Below are positions 1 to 8,318 of a stretch of DNA of 64,000 bases, in pieces (position 1 is the stretch's first letter; each line of letters starts with the position of its first letter). The DNA is from Eubacterium plexicaudatum ASF492 (lineage in GTDB: Bacteria > Bacillota > Clostridia > Lachnospirales > Lachnospiraceae), in assembly GCF_000364225.2 (NCBI RefSeq), contig NZ_AQFT02000001.1:6250501-6314500 (forward strand). The letters are read 5' to 3'. The notes below the pieces were generated by a model that did no database searches, was not told the DNA's origin, and was given only the letters and a program-made list of their open reading frames with translations. The translations under genes and the position numbers were made by a program.

Positions 1-1
1 G

Positions 2-427
2 AAGTACGCAAAGAGCCTTGGAGTTGCGGATCGTGTTCGTATGCCCGGATATCAGGAAGAGCTGGAGCAAGTATACCAAAACGCTGATATATTTGTGTTC
101 CCTTCCATACAAGAAGGGATGCCTGTTGCGCTTATGGAGGCAATGGCAGCCGGACTGCCCTGCGTGGTATCGGATATCCGCGGAAACAGAGAGCTGATTG
201 CACGGGCCGGGGGTGCACGATTCGGTCTGGGGCACCCGCAGCAGATAAAGCAGCTTAACAGAGCGCTGTGGCAGCTGATACAGGATAAAAAACGAAGAGA
301 TCTGTGCGGGGCGTATAACAGAAAGAAAGTAGAAGCTTATGATCTGTCTGTCGTGTTAAGAAGGATGAAAACAATCTACGCAGGGATGATGAGCAGCAGT
401 TCGGTGAGGGAAAGCAAATGCCGATAA
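2..427 (+). CDS. Glycosyltransferase family 4, C-terminal part (5' cut by window edge)
   Basis: The frame is open from base 2, so the visible 141 residues are the end of a longer GT4 (GT-B fold) enzyme. The piece carries the GT4 nucleotide-sugar signature: a VFPS segment, then EGMPVALMEAMAAGLP and VVSDIRGNREL, where the first Glu of the E-x7-E pair binds the donor. It is closely related to the GT4 at 35871-37055, which gives the likely full length (about 395 residues). It overlaps the next GT2 start by 10 bp, so the two are translationally coupled. The role is sugar transfer on the cytosolic face during repeat-unit assembly; donor and acceptor cannot be read from sequence. Confidence 0.9.
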   Translation, partial: KYAKSLGVADRVRMPGYQEELEQVYQNADIFVFPSIQEGMPVALMEAMAAGLPCVVSDIRGNRELIARAGGARFGLGHPQQIKQLNRALWQLIQDKKRRDLCGAYNRKKVEAYDLSVVLRRMKTIYAGMMSSSSVRESKCR

Positions 428-1263
428 TTTCAGTTCTGATGGGGATTTATAACGAAAATAAGATCTATGCTTCTCAGGCGATTGACTCTATATTGAATCA
501 GACATTTTCGGATTTTGAATTTATTATTTGTGATGATGGATCGAATCCGGCATTTTACAGGTGGCTGTACGGATACTGCCGCAAAGATAAACGGATCCGG
601 CTGCTTAGAAGCAGCTGCAATCAGGGGCTTGCGGCTGCCCTGAACAATGGATTGAAATGCGCGGAGGGCAAATATGTTGCCCGTATGGATGCGGATGACA
701 TATCGGCAAGAGAACGTCTTGCAAGACAGTATGATTTTCTGGAAGCGCATCCGGAGTATGCGCTCACCGGATGCAGCGTCCGGATGACAGGGAAGAGGGG
801 CATCTGGGGAATGCGTATAATGGAAGAAATTCCGACAAAAGAGTCTTTTCTAAAGACATCTCCGTTTGTTCATCCTGCGATTATGATTCGCATGGATGCG
901 GTTAAAGCACTGCATGGATATTCGGAATCAAAAACAGCGGTTCGTGCGGAAGATTATGAGTTCTTTATGCGCCTGTATGTGGCGGGTTTTCGCGGCTATA
1001 ATCTGCAGGAGCCGCTGCTTAGCTATCGTGAAGATGAGGGTTCCTTAAAAAAACGGAAATACAGATACAGAATTCATGAATGCATGGTGAGATATCGCGG
1101 CTTTTGCAGACTGGGAATTTTAAAGGGCAATTATCGGTATGTGGCAAAACCTCTGATTGCAGGTCTGGTTCCGGCAGGGTGGATGATGCGGATACGAAAA
1201 CACCGCTATGCACAGACCGGAAAGAGCAGATGCAAACCGGAAAGGACAGGCAGAAAACCATGA
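418..1263 (+). CDS. Glycosyltransferase family 2
   Basis: A 281-residue GT-A enzyme. It begins with ISVLMGIYNE, followed by the nucleotide-binding CDDGSN, and carries the metal-binding MDADD around residue 90. There are no membrane segments. The C-terminal part (KPLIAGLVPAG) matches the equivalent region of the fused GT2 in cluster B at 37107, so the two are paralogues. The start at 418 lies inside the previous gene after a GAGGGAAAG ribosome site, and the stop overlaps the next start as ATGA. It probably adds one sugar of the repeat unit; specificity is unknown. Confidence 0.9.
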   Translation: MPIISVLMGIYNENKIYASQAIDSILNQTFSDFEFIICDDGSNPAFYRWLYGYCRKDKRIRLLRSSCNQGLAAALNNGLKCAEGKYVARMDADDISARERLARQYDFLEAHPEYALTGCSVRMTGKRGIWGMRIMEEIPTKESFLKTSPFVHPAIMIRMDAVKALHGYSESKTAVRAEDYEFFMRLYVAGFRGYNLQEPLLSYREDEGSLKKRKYRYRIHECMVRYRGFCRLGILKGNYRYVAKPLIAGLVPAGWMMRIRKHRYAQTGKSRCKPERTGRKP

Positions 1264-2336
1264 GTAAGATAAAGGTATCGGTTATTGTACCGGTCTATAA
1301 TGCCGGGCAGTATCTGAGAGAATGTATGGACAGCCTTGTGTGCCAGACATTGGAAGAGATTGAGATTATCTGCGTAAATGACGGTTCTGCGGACAATTCG
1401 GCCGATCTGCTGCAGGAATATGCGCAGCGTGACAAACGGGTACGTGTGATTCATAAGAAAAATTCCGGGTACGGACATACAATGAATGTCGGGATAGATG
1501 CGGCAAAAGGTGAGTATATAGGAATTGTTGAACCCGACGACTATGTACGCCAGGATATGTACGGGCGGCTGTATGAGCTGGCAAAGAAGCTGGAGTCGGA
1601 TATTGTGAAGGCGGATTTTACCCGTTTTTGGGGAAGCGGACACGTCAGAAAGAAAGAGTACTGTCCGTTATCAAAAGACCGGGCCTATTATGGAAGGGTT
1701 GTTTGCCCGGCCAGGCAGCCGGAAATCTTTCGGTTTCTGATGAATACATGGACAGGGATTTACAGACGCGAATTTTTAGAGCGGCAGCAGATTCGGCATC
1801 ATGAGACGCCAGGCGCTGCATTTCAGGATCTTGGCTTTTGGTTTCAGACTTTTTGTCTGGCAGAGCGTGTGTATTTTCATAAGGAGTCACTGTACAGATA
1901 TCGCATGGATAATCAGAATTCTTCTGTTAACAGCAGGAAAAAAGTATATGCGGTGTTTGAAGAGTATGCATTTATACGCAGTTTTCTGGAGAAAAGGCCG
2001 GAGCTGAAAAAAAAGTATCTGCCTGTCTGTGTATGGAAAAAGTATCATGACTGCCAGTTTACAGCCGTACGAATCGGAGAGGAATATCGTAAAGAATTTT
2101 TGATAAAATTTGCGCAGGATTTTTGCAGGATAAACGCAGCAGGAGAATTGTCCCAAATGTATTTTACGGCAGGTGATTGGAGGAGGCTGCACGGCATTAT
2201 GGCTGCGCCGGAAAAATATGCGGCCGGTTTTTGGCTGCACAGTATTGGGTATCAGCTGGGATATTACAGACAACAATATGGTACGATGCGTACCGTGAAA
2301 AAGCCATACAAAAATCATAAGGTACAAAAAGAATGA
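1260..2336 (+). CDS. Glycosyltransferase family 2
   Basis: A 358-residue GT2. I chose ATG 1260 because it overlaps the previous stop (ATGA) and gives the canonical N-terminus KVSVIVPVYNAGQYL; the frame is open further upstream to 1080. Visible motifs are CVNDGSADNS and VEPDDY, in which the usual DxD is replaced by EPDD. The C-terminal 150 residues are rich in aromatic and basic residues, typical of Firmicute capsule GT2s that recognise lipid-linked acceptors. It overlaps the ABC permease start by 4 bp, so it belongs to the same operon. Confidence 0.88.
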   Translation: MSKIKVSVIVPVYNAGQYLRECMDSLVCQTLEEIEIICVNDGSADNSADLLQEYAQRDKRVRVIHKKNSGYGHTMNVGIDAAKGEYIGIVEPDDYVRQDMYGRLYELAKKLESDIVKADFTRFWGSGHVRKKEYCPLSKDRAYYGRVVCPARQPEIFRFLMNTWTGIYRREFLERQQIRHHETPGAAFQDLGFWFQTFCLAERVYFHKESLYRYRMDNQNSSVNSRKKVYAVFEEYAFIRSFLEKRPELKKKYLPVCVWKKYHDCQFTAVRIGEEYRKEFLIKFAQDFCRINAAGELSQMYFTAGDWRRLHGIMAAPEKYAAGFWLHSIGYQLGYYRQQYGTMRTVKKPYKNHKVQKE

Positions 2337-3123
2337 TGAATAAAATGAAATTAAGATTTCAGATACTGTATAGTTACAGGCATTTAATTAAGCAGTTAGT
2401 AACAAAAGACATTAAATTAAAATACAGAAGAAGCTTTTTGGGATACGTATGGAGTGTGTTAAACCCGTTGATGGTCATGGTAGTTATGTATCTGGTTTTT
2501 TCTCATATGTTTCGGTTTGAAGTGGAGAATTATCCGGTATATCTGCTGATCGGGCAGACTTTGTTTACATTTATGACGGAGGCGACAAATCAGGCGATTT
2601 TTTCGATTACGGGAAACGGAGCGCTTCTAAAGAAAGTCTACGTGCCTAAATATATATTTACGTTGTCTAAAGTGACAAGCTCGCTCGTTAATTTAATGTT
2701 TTCTCTTGGAGCAATGATCATTGTGCTGTTTATTACAAAAGTGCGGTTTTCATGGTCCATGTTGTTTTTTCCGCTTGTATTGGTGCAGCTATATATTTTT
2801 TGCCTTGGGCTTGGACTGTTTTTGGCGGAAGCATCCGTATTTTTTCGTGACATTGAGTATATTTACAGCGTATTGACAACGGCCTGGATGTACCTGACGC
2901 CTATTTTTATCCGATTGAACAGCTGCCGGTGAAGATGCAGAAGGCGATTCAGACATTGAATCCCATGTATCAGTATATTCATCAATTCAGGACGATTGTG
3001 CTGAATCAAACATTGCCGGGACTAAAGGAAGTGGCATATGGATTTGGGATAGCGCTTTTATTTCTTGTTATCGGATTAAGGACATTTATTCGAAAACAGG
3101 ATGAATTTATTCTTTATATATAG
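2333..3123 (+). CDS. Polysaccharide ABC exporter permease (Wzm/TagG type), frameshifted
   Basis: Membrane subunit of an ABC-2 polysaccharide exporter, about 263 residues. The N-terminus includes KDIKLKYRRSFLGYVWSVLN, the standard TagG/Wzm signature, followed by about six hydrophobic segments. The frame breaks in the T5 run near 2908-2912. The intact paralogue at 41366-42068 reads TPLFYPVEQLP where this copy reads TPIFIRLNSC then stops, and one extra T restores the match. The second half is 2929-3123. The ATPase follows 11 bp later. The break is either a sequencing under-call or a true mutation. If true, this exporter is dead, as is the IS-split paralogue in cluster B. Confidence 0.88.
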
Positions 3124-3134
3124 AGGAACGAAAT

Positions 3135-3871
3135 ATGGATGAGAAGGAGCTTGCGATTGCTGTAACGGATGTAACGGTGCGTTTTAACCGTGCTTCCTGG
3201 CAGGTTAACAATTTAAAAGAATATGTAATAAAATATTAAAGCACGAATTAATGTTTCAGGAATTTTTGGCTCTGCAAAATATTGATTTTCAGGTAAAAAA
3301 AGGTGAATCCTGGGGAATTATAGGGACGAACGGTTCCGGCAAATCAACATTGCTGAAATTAATCTGCGGTATTTTAAAGCCGTATAAGGGCAGCGTATTT
3401 GTAAATGGAAGAATAGCGCCGCTGATCGAACTTGGAGCCGGATTTGACGGTGAATTAACGGCGAGGGAAAATGTGCTGCTGAATGGCGCCTTGATGGGGT
3501 ATCCGGAAGACTTTATGAGAAAGCAGTTTGATAAAATTGTGGACTTTGCGGAACTTTGGGAATTTTTGGATATGCCGATTAAGAACTATTCTTCCGGTAT
3601 GGCGGCAAGACTGGGGTTTGCGGTAGCCACGATGGTTCAGCCGGACATTTTGATTTGTGATGAAGTATTGTCGGTAGGCGATTATAAGTTTCAGGAAAAA
3701 TGTGAAAACAGGATGAAACATATGCTGGAATCAGGAACAACGCTGCTGTATGTATCACACTCGATAGATTCCGTAAAAAATATTTGCAGCCATGCGCTAT
3801 GGCTGGATAAAGGATATGTAAAAATGTGCGGAAGCACAAAAGAAGTATGTGCCGCATATATGAGCTGCTGA
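3135..3871 (+). CDS. Polysaccharide ABC exporter ATPase (Wzt/TagH type), frameshifted near start
   Basis: ATP-binding partner of the permease just upstream. Walker A is GTNGSGKST, the signature is NYSSGM, and Walker B is ILICDEV followed by the D-loop region. At about 246 residues it lacks the C-terminal carbohydrate-binding domain of longer Wzt proteins. ATG 3135 follows AGAGGAACG. The frame breaks in the A run at 3230-3233; the intact paralogue at 42079 reads through the same point (EYVIRVLKRELMFQE), and one extra A here gives EYVIKILKHELMFQE. Without the repair, translation would restart at 3251 and still keep Walker A. Confidence 0.9.
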
Positions 3872-3907
3872 TTTGCTGTGATTAAACGAAAGAGTTAGGA
3901 GTATAAG

Positions 3908-5743
3908 GTGAGTGACATTAAGATTTTTGTGACACATACGCCAAATCAGGATACCATGCGGGTAGGTCATCCTTTTTTGTATGACGTAATAGCAGGAAGT
4001 GACTTTCAGACAGAAAAAGTTCCGGATGGGATGCTTTTGGATAATCAGGGAGAAAATATTTCTTTTAAAAACAAGGCATATTGTGAGCTGACAACACAGT
4101 ACTGGGCATGGAAAAATAAGAAGGCGGATTATTACGGATTCTGCCATTACCGGCGTTTTTTTTCTTTTCATCACGAGCAGCTCAAAGAATCCGCCTGGGG
4201 AACCATTGAGTACGATTACCTGAACGAGTCGGCGATGCAGGAGCTGCATTTCAATGAAGCAGATATGCGGTCACAGATTGAAGCATATGATTTTCTTATT
4301 GCAAAGGGCGTGCCCGTCGGATGTATGAATGCAAAATCCGTGTATGACCATTATCAAAGAGCGCCGGAACTTCATATTCAGGATTTGGAGCTTTTTTTGG
4401 ATATTCTGACAGAAAAATATCCGCAGCTGCATGAGTCAGCAAAAGAACTGCTGGAAGGAAAAGTTTTTTATCCTTGCAATATGTTTATTATGAATCGGAA
4501 ACTGTTCTGTGAATATTGTGAGATTTTATTTGACGTATTGGAGGAATTTGAGAAAAGGGCGGATATGCGTGCGTATTCAAGAGAAGGATACCGTACAATT
4601 GGGCATTTGGGCGAGCGTATGACAGGTATCTATTATCTGTATCTGCAAAAGCGCGGTACCTATCGTCTCGGTGAAAGACAGATTGCCTTAATCCGCAATG
4701 CACAGGCGCAGACGGAAGTAAAGGTTCCTGCATATGATGCGGTACCGGTCGTACTTGCCGCAAATGAAGCGTATGTACCGATACTTTATACCTGCGTACA
4801 GTCCATTGCAGACTGCGCGTCACAGGATAACAATTATGAGATTTATATTTTCCATACGGATATCGGCAGCAGCAGCCAGAAGATGTTTCGACAAGGGCTG
4901 GTTCGGGAAAATATCAACATTACATTCGTAAATGTTTCCGGTCGGGTATCCGGTTATGTGCTGCAGGCGAAACAGCATATTTCAACAGAAACATTTTATC
5001 GCTTTCTTATATTGGATATTTTAAAAGATTACCAAAAGGTTGTGTATTTAGATTCGGATATGATTGTGCTTCGCGATGTCGCAGAGCTTTATCATACACA
5101 GATGGGGGATCATTTGATTGCAGCGGCAGTGGATCCGGATTTTGCAGGTCAGTGTAATATGAAAAATTCCGAGATGCGTCAATACTGCATAAATACGCTG
5201 GGACTTGAAAATCCGTTTCAATATTTTCAGGCAGGTGTATTAGTTTTTCATGTTGCACAGATGAGACGGAAAATAACGGTTGAAAAATTGCTTGAAATGT
5301 CAGATACAGGCATTTACCGCTTTTCAGATCAGGATATTTTAAATATCGTATGCAAGGATCGAGTGATATATCTGGATATGTCATGGAATATGATATTTGA
5401 CTGCAACCGCTACCGATGGAAACATGTGATCAAATACGCACCGCATGATATTTTGGACGCGTATGAGAAAGCACGCAGGGAACCGTATATTATTCATTAT
5501 GCCGGATTTTTAAAACCGTGGATGAAACCGGACGAAGACTTTGGATATGTATTCTGGGAAACGGCAAGACATACGCCGTATTATGAACAGCTGTTGAGCA
5601 AAATACAAAAAGATCAGGAAGTGACGCCAGCAGTGCAGGTAAGAGCGTTTAAACGTACCAGACTGCTTTTTATGAAGCTGTTAAAACCAGGAAGCAGAAT
5701 GCGGGTCAAATTGGGAAAATTATACTGGGGACTGTTCGGGTGA
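3908..5743 (+). CDS. DUF4422 - glycosyltransferase family 8 fusion protein
   Basis: A 611-residue two-domain enzyme. Residues 1-250 are DUF4422, seen in IKIFVTHT, AYCELTTQYWAWKN and YYGFCHYRRFF; this domain is itself regarded as a glycosyltransferase-like fold. Residues 270-570 are GT8, with VPVVLAANEAYVPILYTC, the DxD motif VVYLDSDMIVL and the late IIHYAG motif. The start is GTG 3908 after GTTAGGAG. It is cytosolic and intact. The paralogue at 37107-39763 has the same two domains fused behind a GT2. GT8 members are usually retaining enzymes using UDP-Glc or UDP-Gal, but the actual donor is not readable here. Confidence 0.9.
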   Translation: MSDIKIFVTHTPNQDTMRVGHPFLYDVIAGSDFQTEKVPDGMLLDNQGENISFKNKAYCELTTQYWAWKNKKADYYGFCHYRRFFSFHHEQLKESAWGTIEYDYLNESAMQELHFNEADMRSQIEAYDFLIAKGVPVGCMNAKSVYDHYQRAPELHIQDLELFLDILTEKYPQLHESAKELLEGKVFYPCNMFIMNRKLFCEYCEILFDVLEEFEKRADMRAYSREGYRTIGHLGERMTGIYYLYLQKRGTYRLGERQIALIRNAQAQTEVKVPAYDAVPVVLAANEAYVPILYTCVQSIADCASQDNNYEIYIFHTDIGSSSQKMFRQGLVRENINITFVNVSGRVSGYVLQAKQHISTETFYRFLILDILKDYQKVVYLDSDMIVLRDVAELYHTQMGDHLIAAAVDPDFAGQCNMKNSEMRQYCINTLGLENPFQYFQAGVLVFHVAQMRRKITVEKLLEMSDTGIYRFSDQDILNIVCKDRVIYLDMSWNMIFDCNRYRWKHVIKYAPHDILDAYEKARREPYIIHYAGFLKPWMKPDEDFGYVFWETARHTPYYEQLLSKIQKDQEVTPAVQVRAFKRTRLLFMKLLKPGSRMRVKLGKLYWGLFG

Positions 5744-5782
5744 AATCAGGAATAGTTCCTTAGATAGGAGAAAAGATCATAT

Positions 5783-6880
5783 ATGGATGAGATGTTAAGA
5801 AAAAGGATTTTGGAACCATGTCTGGAGCTGATTCGTAAAGATGCCATCTTGAGAAACAAGACAGAAGATATCGAAGCGTTTATGCATAAACGTGAAGAAG
5901 AGCTGGTGTCGGAGATCAACAGCGGCAAACTTATTATTCCGAGAATTACAATTACCACAGGACCCAGATGTACTCTACAGTGTAAAGATTGCATTCAGCT
6001 TATGGCAGAGTATGAAGAGCCGTATGATTTGGATATTCAGGAGATCACAGCAGATATCCAGGCTCTTTTTTCCAAAATAGATAAGTGTATAGGTGTAAGT
6101 CTGGTAGGCGGAGAGACGTTTGTATATCCGTATTTGGATATGCTGTTAGAAATTTTAATATGGAATGACAAGATCACTTATATCGAGATGGTCACAAATG
6201 GAACAAGGATACCGGAAGAAAAAGTATTAAGACAGCTTCAAAACCCAAAAGTTGCTGTCAATATCAGCGACTATGGAAATATTGTTCTGCTTTCAAAATT
6301 GGTAACAAAATTAGATGAATATGGCATTATTTCGTATTGCTTTTCCGATGAAACATGGATAGATGTTGGAGGATATACTGCAAGAGGAAGAAGTGAGAGT
6401 GAGCTGAGTGATATATATCTCTCCTGCGGAAACGCCAAAATGTGTAAGACATTGATGAAAGGAAAACTGTTTGACTGTGCCAGAGCAGCATATTTATATG
6501 ATCTGGATTATGTGAGGAATATTTCATATATCAATGTCAGAGAAGCGAATCCGGAAGAGATTTTAGAATATTTTTTGAAGACAACATCCGGCGCATGTGA
6601 TTATTGTGATTACAGTATCCCACAGAAAAAATACATTGCTCCGGCAAAACAGAAAAACGGCAGGGAATTTAAGAAATCAAACTATACGATTATTGCAAGA
6701 AATGACTATGCGGCGCTTGTCGAAGCAAAGGAGTGGTGGCAGGCACAATGCAGCAATATGCAGGAGCAGAACATCGAATTAAAAGACTGGATCCGGCAGT
6801 TAGAAGAGGCAAAGGAGTATTTTCTGGGACAGATTGCGCATTTGCAGAATGAGAATCAAAGGCTGAAAGGGGAACTATGA
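5783..6880 (+). CDS. Radical SAM protein with C-terminal coiled coil
   Basis: A 365-residue protein. The cluster motif C63-x3-C67-x2-C70 (PRCTLQCKDC) binds the SAM-cleaving 4Fe-4S centre, and GGET near residue 112 is the SAM-binding motif. Further cysteines (ACDYCDY) near residue 275 could bind a second cluster or metal. The last 55 residues form a coiled coil with regularly spaced Trp and Glu (KDWIRQLEEAKEYF), similar to the tail of the next gene. ATG 5783 follows ATAGGAG, and the stop overlaps the next start. It sits inside a glycosyltransferase operon, so a sugar or lipid-linked glycan substrate is plausible; the reaction is unknown. Confidence 0.85.
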   Translation: MDEMLRKRILEPCLELIRKDAILRNKTEDIEAFMHKREEELVSEINSGKLIIPRITITTGPRCTLQCKDCIQLMAEYEEPYDLDIQEITADIQALFSKIDKCIGVSLVGGETFVYPYLDMLLEILIWNDKITYIEMVTNGTRIPEEKVLRQLQNPKVAVNISDYGNIVLLSKLVTKLDEYGIISYCFSDETWIDVGGYTARGRSESELSDIYLSCGNAKMCKTLMKGKLFDCARAAYLYDLDYVRNISYINVREANPEEILEYFLKTTSGACDYCDYSIPQKKYIAPAKQKNGREFKKSNYTIIARNDYAALVEAKEWWQAQCSNMQEQNIELKDWIRQLEEAKEYFLGQIAHLQNENQRLKGEL

Positions 6881-8232
6881 GCGGTTACAAGATCAGTATT
6901 ATTTTAGCAGTATATAATGTGGAATCCTATATAGAAAGAGCTTTTCAGTCGCTGCTGAGGCAAACAATAGGTTTTTCAAATCTGCAGATAATTTTTGCGG
7001 ATGATCACAGCACAGACCGCAGCCGAGAGATTATTCAAAATATGTGCAGCAGTATGAAAATGTTTTTGGCGTATACCTGGCAGACAATTCCGGAGCAGGC
7101 GGCAAACCAAGAAATGAAGGCATGCATCTTGCGGCTGGCAAATATGTTATGTTTTTGGATCCGGATGATCTGTATGAGCCGGAAGCCTGTGAGGTTTTAT
7201 ACCGGGAGATGGAACAGGGAGACTACAGCTGCGTCGCCGGATACTACAGGGAAATCAATGAACAGGAAGAAGTGATTACGGAAAATGTATATCAGCCTGT
7301 GAATATACAGCCTGGAATATACAAGATGCCGGAGAGTCTGGACATCGCGATTCAATTAAGATCCGGTTTTTGGGCAAAAATATACAGAAGAGATCTGATA
7401 GAAAGGTTTAGGATCAAAGAGTTGGAAGGAGTTCCCGGTCAGGATATGGTGTTTTTTATAGAGTATATTCTGAACAGTCGGAGTCTGAAATATGTGGAAG
7501 AGCTGATCGTATCTTATCGCTTGAGAGATAAAAAAGATAAATCCGTATCGTTTGTATATAACAGCTGGTTTTTTAATGGAGTCAGTAAAAGCTATCGCAG
7601 ATGTCTCGAAATTTTTCAAAGCAGGGCGCTGGAAGAAAAGTTTGATCTCTTGTTTGGAGGAGCGCTTAATTACTATATACAAAGCATGATTGATTCGGAA
7701 CTGGGAACAGAAGAAATCAGGGATGCATTAGCCGTATGGGAATGGGCGTTTGAACATGATCGGGACAATGCCATCAGCGAGAATGAGATCTGGTATGCGC
7801 CGGTGAAGCGTTTTCTGGTACAAAAGGAATATGATGAAGCTGCACATATTCTTTGTGATATGCGCAGTTTAAGGAAGTGGACAGTTGCGATGAAAGAAGC
7901 AATAGCATGGCATCAGAATCAGGAAGAGAGGCTGGACGGCGTTATAACAGAACAAAAAGACTGGATTGTCCGGATTGAAGAAGCGCGGGATTTTTTAAAG
8001 GGCAGACAGAAAATATACGTGGAGCATATGAGGACGCCTGTGAACAGAATCATACGCTGATGCAGGAAGTGCAGACGTTAAAAAAACAAAATGCGGACAG
8101 TTGTGCGAAAATCGGCGAAATGCAGATACGGAAAGAAGAACTGCTTGAAAAATGCGAAGAAGCCGGCATGGAGATAAAAAATGGAAATACAAGTACCATA
8201 GATTGATAGAAGATAAGCGGATCGAAAAATAG
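6877..8232 (+). CDS. Glycosyltransferase family 2 with long coiled-coil tail, frameshifted
   Basis: A GT2 with ISIILAVYNVESYI, FADDHSTD and FLDPDDLYEP, followed by an acceptor region and about 90 residues of coiled coil. The catalytic domain breaks in the A4 run at 7037-7040 (first piece to 7275, second from about 7044). The tail breaks again at T6A3 (7991-7999), after which the sensible frame reads EDACEQNHTLMQEVQ. A third probable break in the A6 run at 8176-8181 would carry the end to 8232 with KWKYKYHRLIEDKRIEK instead of stopping at 8206. All three are repaired by one added base. It overlaps the radical SAM stop. The tail resembles that gene's KDWIRQLEEAKEYF segment. Confidence 0.8.
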
Positions 8233-8318
8233 CGAAAAAGAAAGGGCTTGATATATGACGGGAACCGTTCGGACTGACCGGACCGTTACATTTAACGATC
8301 TGAAATGCGAGGAAGAAT

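Noticed and set aside
7356..7682. Long minus-strand open frames across cluster genes
   Set aside because: These low-complexity antisense translations lie opposite clear glycosyltransferase domains, and the same pattern recurs throughout the window.
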